Source: Bugula neritina (taxonomy: Eukaryota > Bryozoa > Gymnolaemata > Cheilostomatida > Bugulidae). Taken from it: a stretch of DNA of 64,000 bases. Of the stretch, positions 12,932 to 25,400 are shown piece by piece (position 1 is the first letter of the stretch; every line of letters starts with the position of its first letter). Under the pieces are notes generated by a model. It ran no database searches and was not told the origin of the DNA. It was given only the letters and a program-made list of their open reading frames with translations. The DNA is taken from NCBI GenBank assembly GCA_964035545.1, contig OZ037769.1:9153429-9217428 (forward strand), in the 5' to 3' direction. The position numbers were made by a program, and so were the translations under genes.

Positions 12932-13480
12932 AGTTGGAGCACCTGCTGCATCTTGTTATTTATATTACAATGGAAGCTATGCATCGGACAGTGCTCTTTG
13001 GTCTGGATGTTCTAAGTACATTAGAATAGTTCCCACATTTTATAACACAGGATGGTGTGCTCAGCAATTGATTAGCTTGACACTTGTGTAAGGAAAGTTG
13101 TAGATAGTAATTTTTATTTTTGTACAGTGGTACATGAAACATCTGTATGATAATGTAAGTACCTTGCTATTTTCTATGGCACTGAATGTTAACAGACATC
13201 CAGTGCCATGGATTTATTTTAAAAGTTAAATACACATTTAGCCATGTAAGACAACTGGGGTTTTTGATGAATTTCACATTTGCTGTTTATTAACTTATAT
13301 TCATAAAAATGAGGCATGTGTATTCTCATGCCAATATAAGCAAGAATTCTAATGGGTATAGAAGATTATAATTCTAGAAATAATTATATAGTAGCAATAC
13401 TTTGTTAAGAAGAAACTAAAGGCATTGTAAGTATAGCTGAGACAGGCTCTCCCTCTCACATTAGCTAATAAGATGAACAC
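12932..13480. other. convergent 3' intergenic space (NEDD1 / coatomer gamma)
   Basis: Between the NEDD1 stop and the coatomer gamma stop lie 549 bp, which must hold both 3' UTRs. Minus-strand aataaa sequences occur near 13215. No gene was seen. Confidence 0.6.
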
Positions 13481-16400
13481 CTAGCCTATAGCACTGACAA
13501 CAATCTCAGATGTGGCAGATTCAGTAGAGCGAACAGTGAGTTGCATGGTGACTCCATCTGACAGAGCCAGTTTAGCACGCACTAGTGTCTTGTGTCCACC
13601 TGTAAACACACCAGCCAGCAACAACTGATGAGATGATTTCTCCTCAGGAATCTTGTCTGATCTCTCACAGGGTGCCATTCCAAGGAACTTAATTATTTCT
13701 TTGACTGCCTCTGTAAATATAGCAAGGCTTCAAGTCAACAAACCAAGAAATTGGAAAATAATCATATACACCAATTGACAAGTATCTATTTTAAATAATT
13801 TTACAGAGAAATCCTCTGGACATGCTTTAAGAATGATTAGATGTATTCCAGTAATGCTATGTATGGACAAGGATTCATTAGCAGTAAACAAAACCCAGAT
13901 AAGTGAAAAGTACAACACATGATTTCTCCACTGTTTTCAAATGAATACCAGTAGCAGTATTAGTGACTGTTAGCTCATTCAAGCTAGCGCATCCTTTTGT
14001 CACCCAAGCAGAAACCAAGTCTCAACACAGAAGTTAAATGAAACTACAAACCTTCTAAAGATGTCATGTGACTCAGCGCAAAAGTATCCTCTAATTCATA
14101 AGTTGGTCCGAGTTCCTCCCAAGCTGCTGCAAAGTTAGCCAGTGACACTTTCTGCATGTAGTCTGCCACAGCTATATCCACATCCTCCAGGGCGTACTCG
14201 TCATCGTACCCCTCGTCATCAGCTTCACCAGTAGCAGGATCACAGTCTTTAACCAAGTATTTTAATAAGCAAGCAAATGTGCCAGCAGCTGCAACAGATA
14301 GCAACTATTCACAAACTGGGACCTATAAGATGCACATAAAATGCATCTAGCAAATAAAACTGAATAAAACAAATTTTATCAAAGCATACCATTAGAATGA
14401 GCCAGCATTTTACTTGACATATAGTCTGTGTAGCTTTCACACAGTGCGGCATTTTGTTTTGTATGCTAGAAACAATTTATTATAAAGATAAAATTTAAAA
14501 AGACTGGTTTGCGGACCAGTAATATAAACTTTGGACCTACCTCCCCCACCCTCCGGTAGTTCCACTATGGTATATGTAGTGCTAGCTGTATTGAATACAA
14601 GTTTCTCAGCTGGAATAGTAGCTACAACATTAAACTCTTCAGAGCTCTCCATTTGCACGTATGCATTCTCTAATATCTGGTCATTCAGGGTGTTGGTGCA
14701 GTCAAACTAAAATAACCATGACATATGATATACTAACAGTAGACACTAGTTGGTAGCCTTATACATGAGCAATGTTTAGAAAAGCCTTAGCTGTCAACAA
14801 GAAAATTATCTCCCTGATAAGTGCAGTCCGATGCATGCATTACCAACATGTAGCAGCTAAGCTATTGATCACACGTTGGAAAACATTCGGAGTAACACAC
14901 CAACCTGAAAGACAATATGTTGGGGAAAGACGTGTTTAACACATCTGACAACATATTCAGTTTCACTTTCAGTAAGCTCCATGGGAGGTGAGGACTTGAA
15001 CACTGTTCCTAGTTTAGCTATCTGTGGTATAGCAGACAGCTGCTCAGCATACACATCCTGGGTGGTACCCATCTACAACAGATCACGATAATAAATAACC
15101 TTTTATAAGGAAAATAAAGTCAGGATGACAAAAAATAAACAGAGAACTCAACAAGTGCTTAAGTCATTGCTTTCCTAACAATAAAACTAAATAATAAACT
15201 ATATTATTAAAGCCAAATTCAAGTCCTAGCAAAGAAAAATACTAAGATTTACAAGCGCTTTGGTAAATATTCAGGTTACAGTTACGCCCACCTTTTTGTC
15301 TCTGGGAGAGTCCCCGTGAGTACCGAGGCCACCAGGTGCAGCTGAAGGTCGCTGCTCAGCCATAGGCTGGGTGTCAATGGGTACAGTCTTGATGTCAAAC
15401 GGTTGCGAGGGAGATAAATCCAAAGTATAATTCTGAAGAGCTCTTTCTAATCCTACCACAGAGACCTGCAGACCTGCACAAACAAAGGTGTAGAAAATTG
15501 TAAGAAACATCAGCCAATCACAGCAAATATTTAGGCAGCTAATCTTCAAGTATTATTACTTCCACCACCACATATTGCTGTATGCATTACAACTACATTG
15601 CATAATGTGTATACATGTGTTTATTCATGATAAGTTGATAACTAATCTGGATTTGTCTTCTCATTATCTAGTCTATTTGCTAGTCTGACAGTTATTTGGT
15701 ATTAGTTGCCAGTAGCTGTAACTCGTGAGTTTCAAATACCTGCATACCAAGTATTATGACGTCCTCAAAGTGTCAATATCAATACAGTAAGAAGCAAAGC
15801 ACAGATGGATATATCAGGTATAAATAATCTAGTTCTCAATACCACTTTATATATACTGTATATGCACAGCAGATATATAATGTGTGTTTCGTATTGCATT
15901 GTGTACATACAGAATAGCTCATTGACTAGAAAGCTCTTATACCAACCATTAAGGATGTACTGAGAGTTGAGAGATGCTTGCTTCTGTTGAAGTATAGTTA
16001 AATAGAGAGTAGCTCGATCTCTCACCTCATCATCCGTGTCCATACAGCACCTACAATAATCAATACAGCACCTACAATAATCAATACAACACCTACAATA
16101 ATCAATACAGTACCTACAGTAATCAAAACAGTACCTTCAATAACACAGTACCTACAATAACACAGTACCTACAATAACACAGTACCTACAATAACCAATA
16201 CAGTACCTTCAATAATCAATACAACACCTACAGTAATCAACACAGTACCTACAGTAATCAATACAACACCTCCAATACTCAATACAGTAACCAATACAGT
16301 ACCTCCAATAATCAATACAGTAATCAATACAGTACCTACAATAACACCACCGTTAAAGTTAATGAGGAGTTACGCTACCTCTGCAGTAAGACAATAGTGC

Positions 16401-19400
16401 TGTCCAACAGCTCCTCGCAATGAGCTCCAAACTTAGCCAGTGCCGTAACAGCAGCAGCCCTAACGTTAGCACTCTCCAGAATCACTCTGTTGTAGATGAA
16501 CCTGATGTACTTGCTGGGCTGCTTGGTGCGAGGACCTTCACGGCCAAGGAGATGAAGAATACGGGTGGCCAGCACCTGTACCGCAGAGTATAAGTACATA
16601 TAGTACATAGTAACTAGTGCACAGTAAATAGCAAATAGTACACAGTACATGGGATATAGTACATAGTAAATGGTAACCAGTAACCCGCTACCCGAACAAG
16701 TTGTGGCGGAGAGGTAAGAAAAAAAAATAGAAACTAGTAAACAGTGAATAGTACATACTACATAGTAATAATTAGTAAGTAGTACATAGTAAATAGTACA
16801 TAGTAAATAGTACATCACAATGCAGTAAACTAGCCAGTACCTCAACACATATTATGATAACAAGGCCATGTTGCATACACTGCAATTAGGTCATCGAATA
16901 CAGTGTAATTAGGTCATAATAACAAGGTCAAGTAATATACTTACAGTGTGTTCACAGTCCTCAATGAACTCACACAGGTGACTGAGGCCGGGCTCTTTGC
17001 CTTCCCCATTCTCATCCACGATAGCAATGATAGTGTTGACTATCGCCTTCTTATACTCAAACCCGCCTTCTTCACGCAGCATTGTCGCTAGAAATTGCAT
17101 CATCACGCCATGTTTCCGGGGATATTTTTGACACAGGGCTCTATAATATATAGAATACTTTCTTACTACATCAAGAATATATTATATCAGGTCAGTGTCA
17201 TAGCATCAGACTTGCCGAGTACCATACGGATAAATATATATAACTATTCTATAAAGCAAAAGTCACGTGACCAGTTTACCACAAAGACTTACTGAATAGC
17301 CTGCACGACTACAATCTTGAACTCATCGGAGATTTCAGACATGAAAGAGCTGATTTGCTTCATCAACCTGTCAACACTACTCTCAGAGCCAGTCTACAAG
17401 TTATACAAAGCACAAGGGTGAAACACACGGAGAAGTAAATTTAGCAACAGTTGTAAAAATACAGCCTTGATACAATAGTTGAAGTGTGAATACAGAGTTG
17501 TCCTATCAATATTTGTACGACAAAATATAGCAGATATTGCATATGAGGAGTGCTATAGATGTATCTGGGGAGATAGTACTATCAGTACTGAGTACAGTGC
17601 AGAGTTTGTAGTGAGTCAAGAGTGATAGTAGTGGCAGTACTGAGTATAGTATAGAGTGTGCAGTTAGTTAAGAATGATATATAACTAGCAGTACTGAGTA
17701 CAGTAGAGTATGCAGTACTAGCAGTACTGAGTATAATACAGAGTGTATAGTAGAGTGCAGTGAGTCAAGAGTGATATATAACTAGCAGTACTGAGTGTAG
17801 TAGAGTGTACAGTGATAGTACACTACTCTTACCTTCAGCAGGGTGGTGATAGCCAGAGTGGCAATGCTCCTGTTAGTGTCAGTTATCAGATTCTCCAGGT
17901 CAAGGTTGCAGGCGATAACAGCACTGGGGTGTTTCATTGCAACTTTATTCAGCGTTTTCACAGCAGCAAACCTAATGTAAGACATAACTGGTACAGAATG
18001 TACAGAATACAACAGGCCTCTTTGTAACTTCTGTGATCTTTTATAACCACAGCAGGTAGATCAAATGCTTATATAGAATATAGTACATAGTAGAGTGTCT
18101 TATTTGAGTTAAATGTGTTTGTTACTTTTTACCATCATTTCACATACATTGCCTTACTAGTTGTATCTACTACATTTCATTAACTAAACTCAATACTCGG
18201 TTAGGATATGGCAACAATAATTATCAAACAGAAGGCGTAACTTCGTCCTCGTCCTATGACATACCTGAGGGTGGGTTTAGGAGAGCTACAGAAGAGTTGC
18301 AGGACGCTGACTGCAGGAGCAAGTTCCTTACCACTCGTGTGTTTCATGCTGACAATAGCATGCGCTGCCTCGTAGATAACAATCTCACTCTTGTGTCTTA
18401 AACAGCCCTCTATCAGGTCAAACATCGGACTGTCACTTCTACAACAGCAACTTAATGAGGTGGCCATAATGCAGGGTATAGTGACTATAATAAGGTGTGT
18501 ATTGAATATATACATTACATGGCTAATGAAACACTATGTGCAGTGACTGTACAGTGTGGTGTCTGTAGTACAGTGTGATGTCTGTAGTACAGTGTGGTGT
18601 CTGTAGTACAGTGTGATGTCTGTACTACAGTGTGGTGTCTGTAGTACAGTGTGATGTTTGTAGTACAGTGTGATGTATGTAGTACAGTGTGGTGTCTGTA
18701 GTACAGTGTGGTGTATGTAGTACAGTGTGGTGTATGTAGTACAGTGTGATGTCTGTAGTACAGTGTGATGTCTGTAGTACAGTGTGATGTCTGTAGTACA
18801 GTGTGATGTCTGTAGTACAGTGTGGTGTCTGTAGTACAGTGTGATGTCTGTAGTACAGTGTGGTGTCTGTAGTACAGTGTGGTGTCTGTAGTACAGTGTG
18901 GTGTCTGTAGTACAGTGTGGTGTCTGTAGTACAGATGTGTAACAGATGAATACACAGTATACTTATTAATAGCATAAAGTAACATATTGAAAGTAGGAGA
19001 GAAATTAGGACATGCTATAAGACTCCATGAGGTTAGTTTTGTTGCAAAATTTAAAGATCTAAGAATTTACCCCAAATCTTCCTCTTCAATCAGCTTGGCA
19101 GCGATTCTGATCTACAAAACCACAAGTGAAGATGTAATATATTTTCTGTGTCAGTTAATGTCAACTTTCAGATATTATAGTCTATAGAGTAGCTTACTAG
19201 TAGACAGTATATTATAGTAACTTACAAATAGATAGTATATAGTAACTTACTAGTAGACAGTATATAGTAACTTACCAGTAGACAGTATATAGTAACTTAC
19301 CAGTAGACAGTATATAGTAACTTACCAGTAGACAGTATATAGTAACTTACTAGTACACAGTATATAGTAACTTACTAGTAGACAGTATATAGTAACTTAC

Positions 19401-22400
19401 CAGTAGACAGTATATAGTAACTTACCAGTAGACAGTATATAGTAACTTACCAGTAGACAGTATATAGTAACTTACTAGTAGACAGTATATAGTAGCTTAC
19501 CAGTAGACAGTATATAGTAACTTACTAGTAGACAGTATATAGTAACTTACCAGTAGATAGGATATAGTAACTTACCAGTAGACAGTATATAGTAACTTAC
19601 TAGTAGACAGTATATAGTAACTTACCAGTAGACAGTATATAGTAACTTACTAGTACACAGTATATAGTAACTTACCAGTAGACAGCATATAGTAACTTAC
19701 TAGTAGACAGTATATAGTAACTTACCAGTAGACAGTATATAGTAACTTACTAGTAGACAGTATATAGTAACTTACTAGTAGACAGTATATAGTAACTTAC
19801 CAGTAGATAGGATATAGTAACTTACCAGTAGACAGTATATAGTAACTTACCAGTAAACAGTATATAGTAACTTACCAGTAGACAGTACATAGTAACTTAC
19901 TAGTAGACAGTATATAGTAACTTACCAGTAGACAGTATATAGTAACTTACTAGTAGACAGTATATAGTAACTTACCAGTAGACACATGGCATACGGTGAC
20001 TTCAGCTGACCTCTAGTAAACTTTTGAACCAGCTTTGTAACAGCCAGCTTATCATGTTTCCTTATGTGGTAGAGCAAGCCCAGAGCGTGATACTGTACCA
20101 TTACATTGTCAGCATTCACAGCTTCCTGTGCCTCATTCACCCACCTCTTAGTCACATCCATACTTGTCTTGCACAGATGCTAGAATATTCCACAAAAGAC
20201 ATTGAAGTGATGTATACTAAAGGTACTTGAGAGCCAGTACTTCCTACCATTAGAAAACTTGGGGCGGACAGATTCTGAACAACTAAGTGTCATGTGACAC
20301 TGTGACGTATCATCATGTAGAAAGAAAAACATATTTAGCAATTTATTAACAGGGTTAATATAAGTAGTCGATATAATAAAAAATGTACACGTAGCAAAAA
20401 ATGATGGTCTGATGAGGTTTGGGAATCGTTGCCCTACTGTTCTTTCTCTCATATACTTAGTTGTTAATTTTGAAACATAATCTTTACCGCCATTTACTTA
20501 GTATTTATTGTTTGCTCTTGCACAAGAAAGGGCATCAGAATGACAGTCATAGCCTGAGTACCAGCAGCAGTTAATCTTCGTATAGAGTTAGACTGAGAGT
20601 AGGGCACTGGTTGCACTGGTCAGTACTGTACTGTATGTGTTAAATAGACTACGAGACTGTACACAGGACTAAATCCTTACCAGTGATGACACGAGGGCTG
20701 CAGATGCCACGGGGTGAACCTTGTCTACTATGGCCTGCTTCATGTACCTCTCTATACTCTGCAGCATTCCAGTCTAAACACACACATTGACAAATAGTAT
20801 TAGCTATAACAGTGTGCCAGCATCAAATCAGGACCTGCAAAAGTATTAGGCTTCTTCACTGAGATAATGCCTTCCACTAAAACTAGAAAATCCAACCAGA
20901 GCATAATTGTAGGCAAACCTTAACATTTATCATAATACTAAAGCAGTATACAGGAAGATATTAGAGAGGAGCTCCTCTGCAGCTTTGGGCTAATAAAATG
21001 TAGTCTATAAGATAAACAGTAAGAAGTCAGTAACTAACATCAGTGATCTTGCAGAGAGCTCTGATTGCAGGACCTCTAAACTGATCTTCTTTGCCTGTCA
21101 TGTCCTTAGTAAGACTAGAGGTCACGATGATGACATCTTCAGCTATCTCAGCCATATCCTTGATGACGAGGTAGACCATACGGCGGAGAGTAACCTGTCA
21201 GCAACACACATCAAACATTGGTGTGATAAAACAATCAAGTAACACCATACCCAAAGTGCTAGTACAAAAATATTTATTTACTAATTTGTTGATGAAATTT
21301 GTTGTCCTTCAACAATTATTTTATATAAAATCATAATATAGTAGAGTACAAACAAGTCATCTCATACACCTACATCTTTACACTGAAACAACTTGGTCAT
21401 GGCAAAAAAAGTATCTGTAGCTTCATTAGGTCCGAGGTGCTCCCCTTTGCTTATAATAAATAGCAGCTTTGTAAGAATCAGTTGGCATTTTCTCGCATTG
21501 ACAGGAGTAGCATTGAAGACACTACGTGCTTCCTGAAGAACAGCTGTCTTATCCAACCTTTCATACGGGTTACCTGCAAGAAAATGTATCTCAAAAGTTA
21601 TATAATGACTGCATAGAGTGACAACTATAGTCCTGCAGCTTTGTTGTCACAGAGCTAATATTATTTTAGTCTTAATAGATCATACAAGTCGCAGGTGAAA
21701 TTACTTTTGCATGCTTCATTTTCTCAACTGTTGTACATGTCCACAGAATTTATTAATGCATTTAATTTTATGGTAAATACAATATATTGAGTATATGCAT
21801 TCAATATTATACAGTATTTGTCACAAATTCTGAGTGTACATATACCTATAAATAGACTTACCGGGTTTTTCCTAATGATTATACAGGAATGTTCATAAAT
21901 ATTCTAGACTAATCAAAGAGATGGGTCATTGTTCATTGTTACTGTTTTGGTTAGTCATGTTAACTACTGCCCAGCAATGTAAACAAGGTATTGCGCAATA
22001 ATTGCGAAATAACCATGGAAATTCCAATGTTTTGTTTTGTTTTGATTTTCTATAAATAGTATTGGCATGTGGGGAATGTTTTCTACTAGAATCTTCTATA
22101 CTGGAATGCTTGAGAATGTTCTAGAGTGTTTTGTTTACTATAAATACTGAGGCAGTTGTGTTTACGAATCAGTTCACTCTTATAAGTTCATCTGTGCATA
22201 TCTTACTGAAGAAATAAAGTCTACTCTATTTACTCTCAACTGGATTAGCAAGCTGTATGCTACTTGTCTCTATACTTCTGACTACCAGACTTTTCGAACT
22301 CGTCACACTGCTACCAACAGTTTTGTGACAATTGGGGGCTGCTCCGGGAAGTCTCAGTCGCACACAGGGAAGTTATTAGTTACAACGTGAGTATACACAG

Positions 22401-25400
22401 GATTAATTAACAGTTGTTGAGACATTATGGCGTTGTTGGAGAGAGTGACACAGATGGGTAAAGACCTTGGGTTGGTGGAGGACAAGCTCATAGCTTTTGT
22501 TGAAAAGAACCTACCCATTGTTGCTGCACAAGAAGAAAAAGAAAAGGACCGAGAGGAACGTAGATTAGAGCGTGAGGCAGAAAAGATCAGGCAAGAGAAT
22601 GAGAAAGCCTTAATGGAGATGAAGATAAAAGCTGATCAGGAGGCAACGGCATTCAAGGTTAAAGCTGATCAGGAGACAATGGCACTCAAGATAAAAGCTG
22701 ACCAGGAGGCAGAAGAGAGAAGACAACAACATGAATTAGATATGGAAAAGCTGAAAGCTAACACAAGTTTGGAGCACTCAAGACATGAGAGCACCAGGTT
22801 AGAAATAGCTAACAAACCAAAACCAAAAATACCATTCTTTGATGAGAAGGTGGATGAAATGGATAGCTATTTAGAGCGGTTCGAGTGGGTTGCCGAAGGA
22901 TGTAACTGGGACAAGGGAGATTGGCCCTACCATCTCAGTCAGTACCTAAGGGGTACAGCAACAGAAGCTTACATCCGGTTGTCACCTACCGATCGTAGAG
23001 ATTATAAAAGAGTCAAAGAAGCCTTGTTGGAGCGCTTTAACTTGACTCAAGAGGGCTACAGAAAAAAGCTCAGAGAGGCAGAAGCTTACGAGGATGAAAC
23101 TCCTGCCCAACTATTCACTAGGATAGAAAGTTATGTGCACAAGTGGGTGGAGCTTTCAGGGGGCATGGACATAGCCAAACTAGTGGCGACTGAACAATTT
23201 ATATCATCATGCCCAGACGACCTAGCTGTGCATTTAAAGCAAAGTTCCTACAACAGTAGTGAGGATATGTGTGATGCAGCGTCACTGTTCTTGCACGCTC
23301 GTGGAAGGAAACTAGCAAAAACAAAGAAAACTAATACAAAAAGGATGGAAAACACACCTGCCGATAGCATGAATGCTGAACAAGGAAGTAAAAGCAATGG
23401 TGCATGCTTCATCTGCAAAGATAAGTCACACATTGCTCGTAATTGCCCACGGCGAGGGAAGAAGTACTGTTCGCATTGCAAGATGAACAACCACAATACT
23501 TCAGACTGCAGAAAGTATGGTGGAAGGTCAGTGCATGCTGCTGCTGCAATAGCGACTACTCCGAATAAGACTGTGGTCACAGATCCAGGAATCTCATCTA
23601 AAGTGGAAGAACCTACGGAAATCACAGTTAATGGTAAAAAGTTTGTCAACGCTGCTGTCTGCAAGAATGGACCTAAATTCAAAGATGGGGGCACAGCGAT
23701 ATTTGATGCGGAAGTTAATGGCCAACGAGCTACTGTAATGCGCGACACCGGCTGTGGTTGCATTGTAGTCAATGCAAAGTATGTGCAACCTCAACACTTA
23801 ACTGGAGAATCAGTCTATTTGAATATGGCTGATGCAAGTGTTAGGGAGGCTCAGTGGGCACTTATCTCAGTGCGCTCACCATTTTACAATGGTGTCATCA
23901 AAGCTGCAGTAATGGACAAGACGATTTGTGACCTGCTTATTGGGAATGTGGATGGAGCGAGATCAGCTGATCAGCCGCTGGAAAACTGGAAGGACTGCGC
24001 CGTAACCACAGGAGCTCAAGCTGTCAAGGAAAAGTCAGGAGACAAACCACTGATGATTGATTCAAATGCTAACCCATTAAGTATAGGGAAAGATGAGATA
24101 GCCAGACTGCAGAGGGATGACCCCACATTGGAACGTTTCTTCGATGCAAAAGAAGTAAAGGAGAAAAGGGGATGCACCACTAGGTTTGTGGTGAGGAATA
24201 AGATTCTGTACCGTGAGTACACCGACTCGAAGTCTGCCAGTGTAAAACCTGTTAAACAACTCATGGTACCCAGTTCACTGAGGAAGGAAGTTCTACAGAA
24301 AGCTCATGACTGCATAATGAGCGGACACCTAGGAGTAAAGAAAACCACTGATAGAGTGCTTTCCAACTTCTTCTGGCCAGGACTAAATGGAGATGTCGTA
24401 CGTTTCTGTCAATCATGTGACATTTGCCAGAAGACGGTAAAAAAAGGCTCAGTCATGAAAGTTCCAGTACAGGAAACTCCACTAATTGACACCCCATTCA
24501 AGAGATGTGCAATAGACCTAATCGGACCAATTAACCCTCCAAGTGAGAAAGGACACCGCTACATCCTAACTTTAGTTGACTATGCTACAAGATACCCTGA
24601 AGCTACACCATTGAAGAACATTGACTCAGCTACTGTAGCTGAAGCGCTGCTTGACATGTACAGTCGTGTTGGGATACCAGAGGAGGTGATAAGCGACCAA
24701 GGAACTCAATTCATCTCGGACTACATGAAAGAGTTTACCAGATTACTTGACATGCGACAACTTCCTACTTCACCATACCATGCAATGGCCAATGGACTTG
24801 TGGAAAAGTTCAACGGAACCCTCAAGAGTATGTTAAAAAAGTTGTGTGCTAAAGAGCCAAGACAGTGGCATCGATTCATCAATGCGGCTCTATTTGCATA
24901 TAGAGAAGTCCCACAGGAATCAACAGGCTTCGCCCCATTCGAGTTACTCTATGGAAGAACTGTACGTGGACCAATGTACATCCTGCGACAACTTTGGACA
25001 AAGGAAGACACTGCCGATGAAGTCAAGACCTGCTATCAACATGTTTTTGAATTGAGAGAGCGTTTAGATGACATGATGGAAATGGCACTAGCTTCGCTAA
25101 AAGACAGTCAAAAAAGATACAAACACTATTTTGGCAAGAAAGCTAAGCAGAGAGACTTCAAACCTGGTGACAAAGTGCTCATTCTTCTACCTACGGATGG
25201 AAATAAATTGCTGATGCATTGGCAAGGACCATTCAATATTGAGGAGAAAGTCAGACTGAATGACTACATTATCAACATTAGAGGCAAGAGGAGAACATAC
25301 CATGCCAACATGCTGAAGAAATACTTTGAACGGGAGACGCCTACCGACTCTATGATTGCTGGAGCTGTGAGGACTCTAGATGCTGCTGGTGCTGGAATTA

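Noticed and set aside
18515-18985. Thr/His/Tyr/Cys repeat ORFs
   Set aside because: Artefact of the 19-bp minisatellite in a coatomer gamma intron.
19187-19985. Regular repeats resembling a CRISPR array
   Set aside because: Units are contiguous with no unique spacers, and the host is an animal genome. It is a minisatellite.
23248-24264. Minus-strand ORFs of 60-174 codons within the LTR element
   Set aside because: Shadows of the intact gag-protease-integrase frame; no family features.
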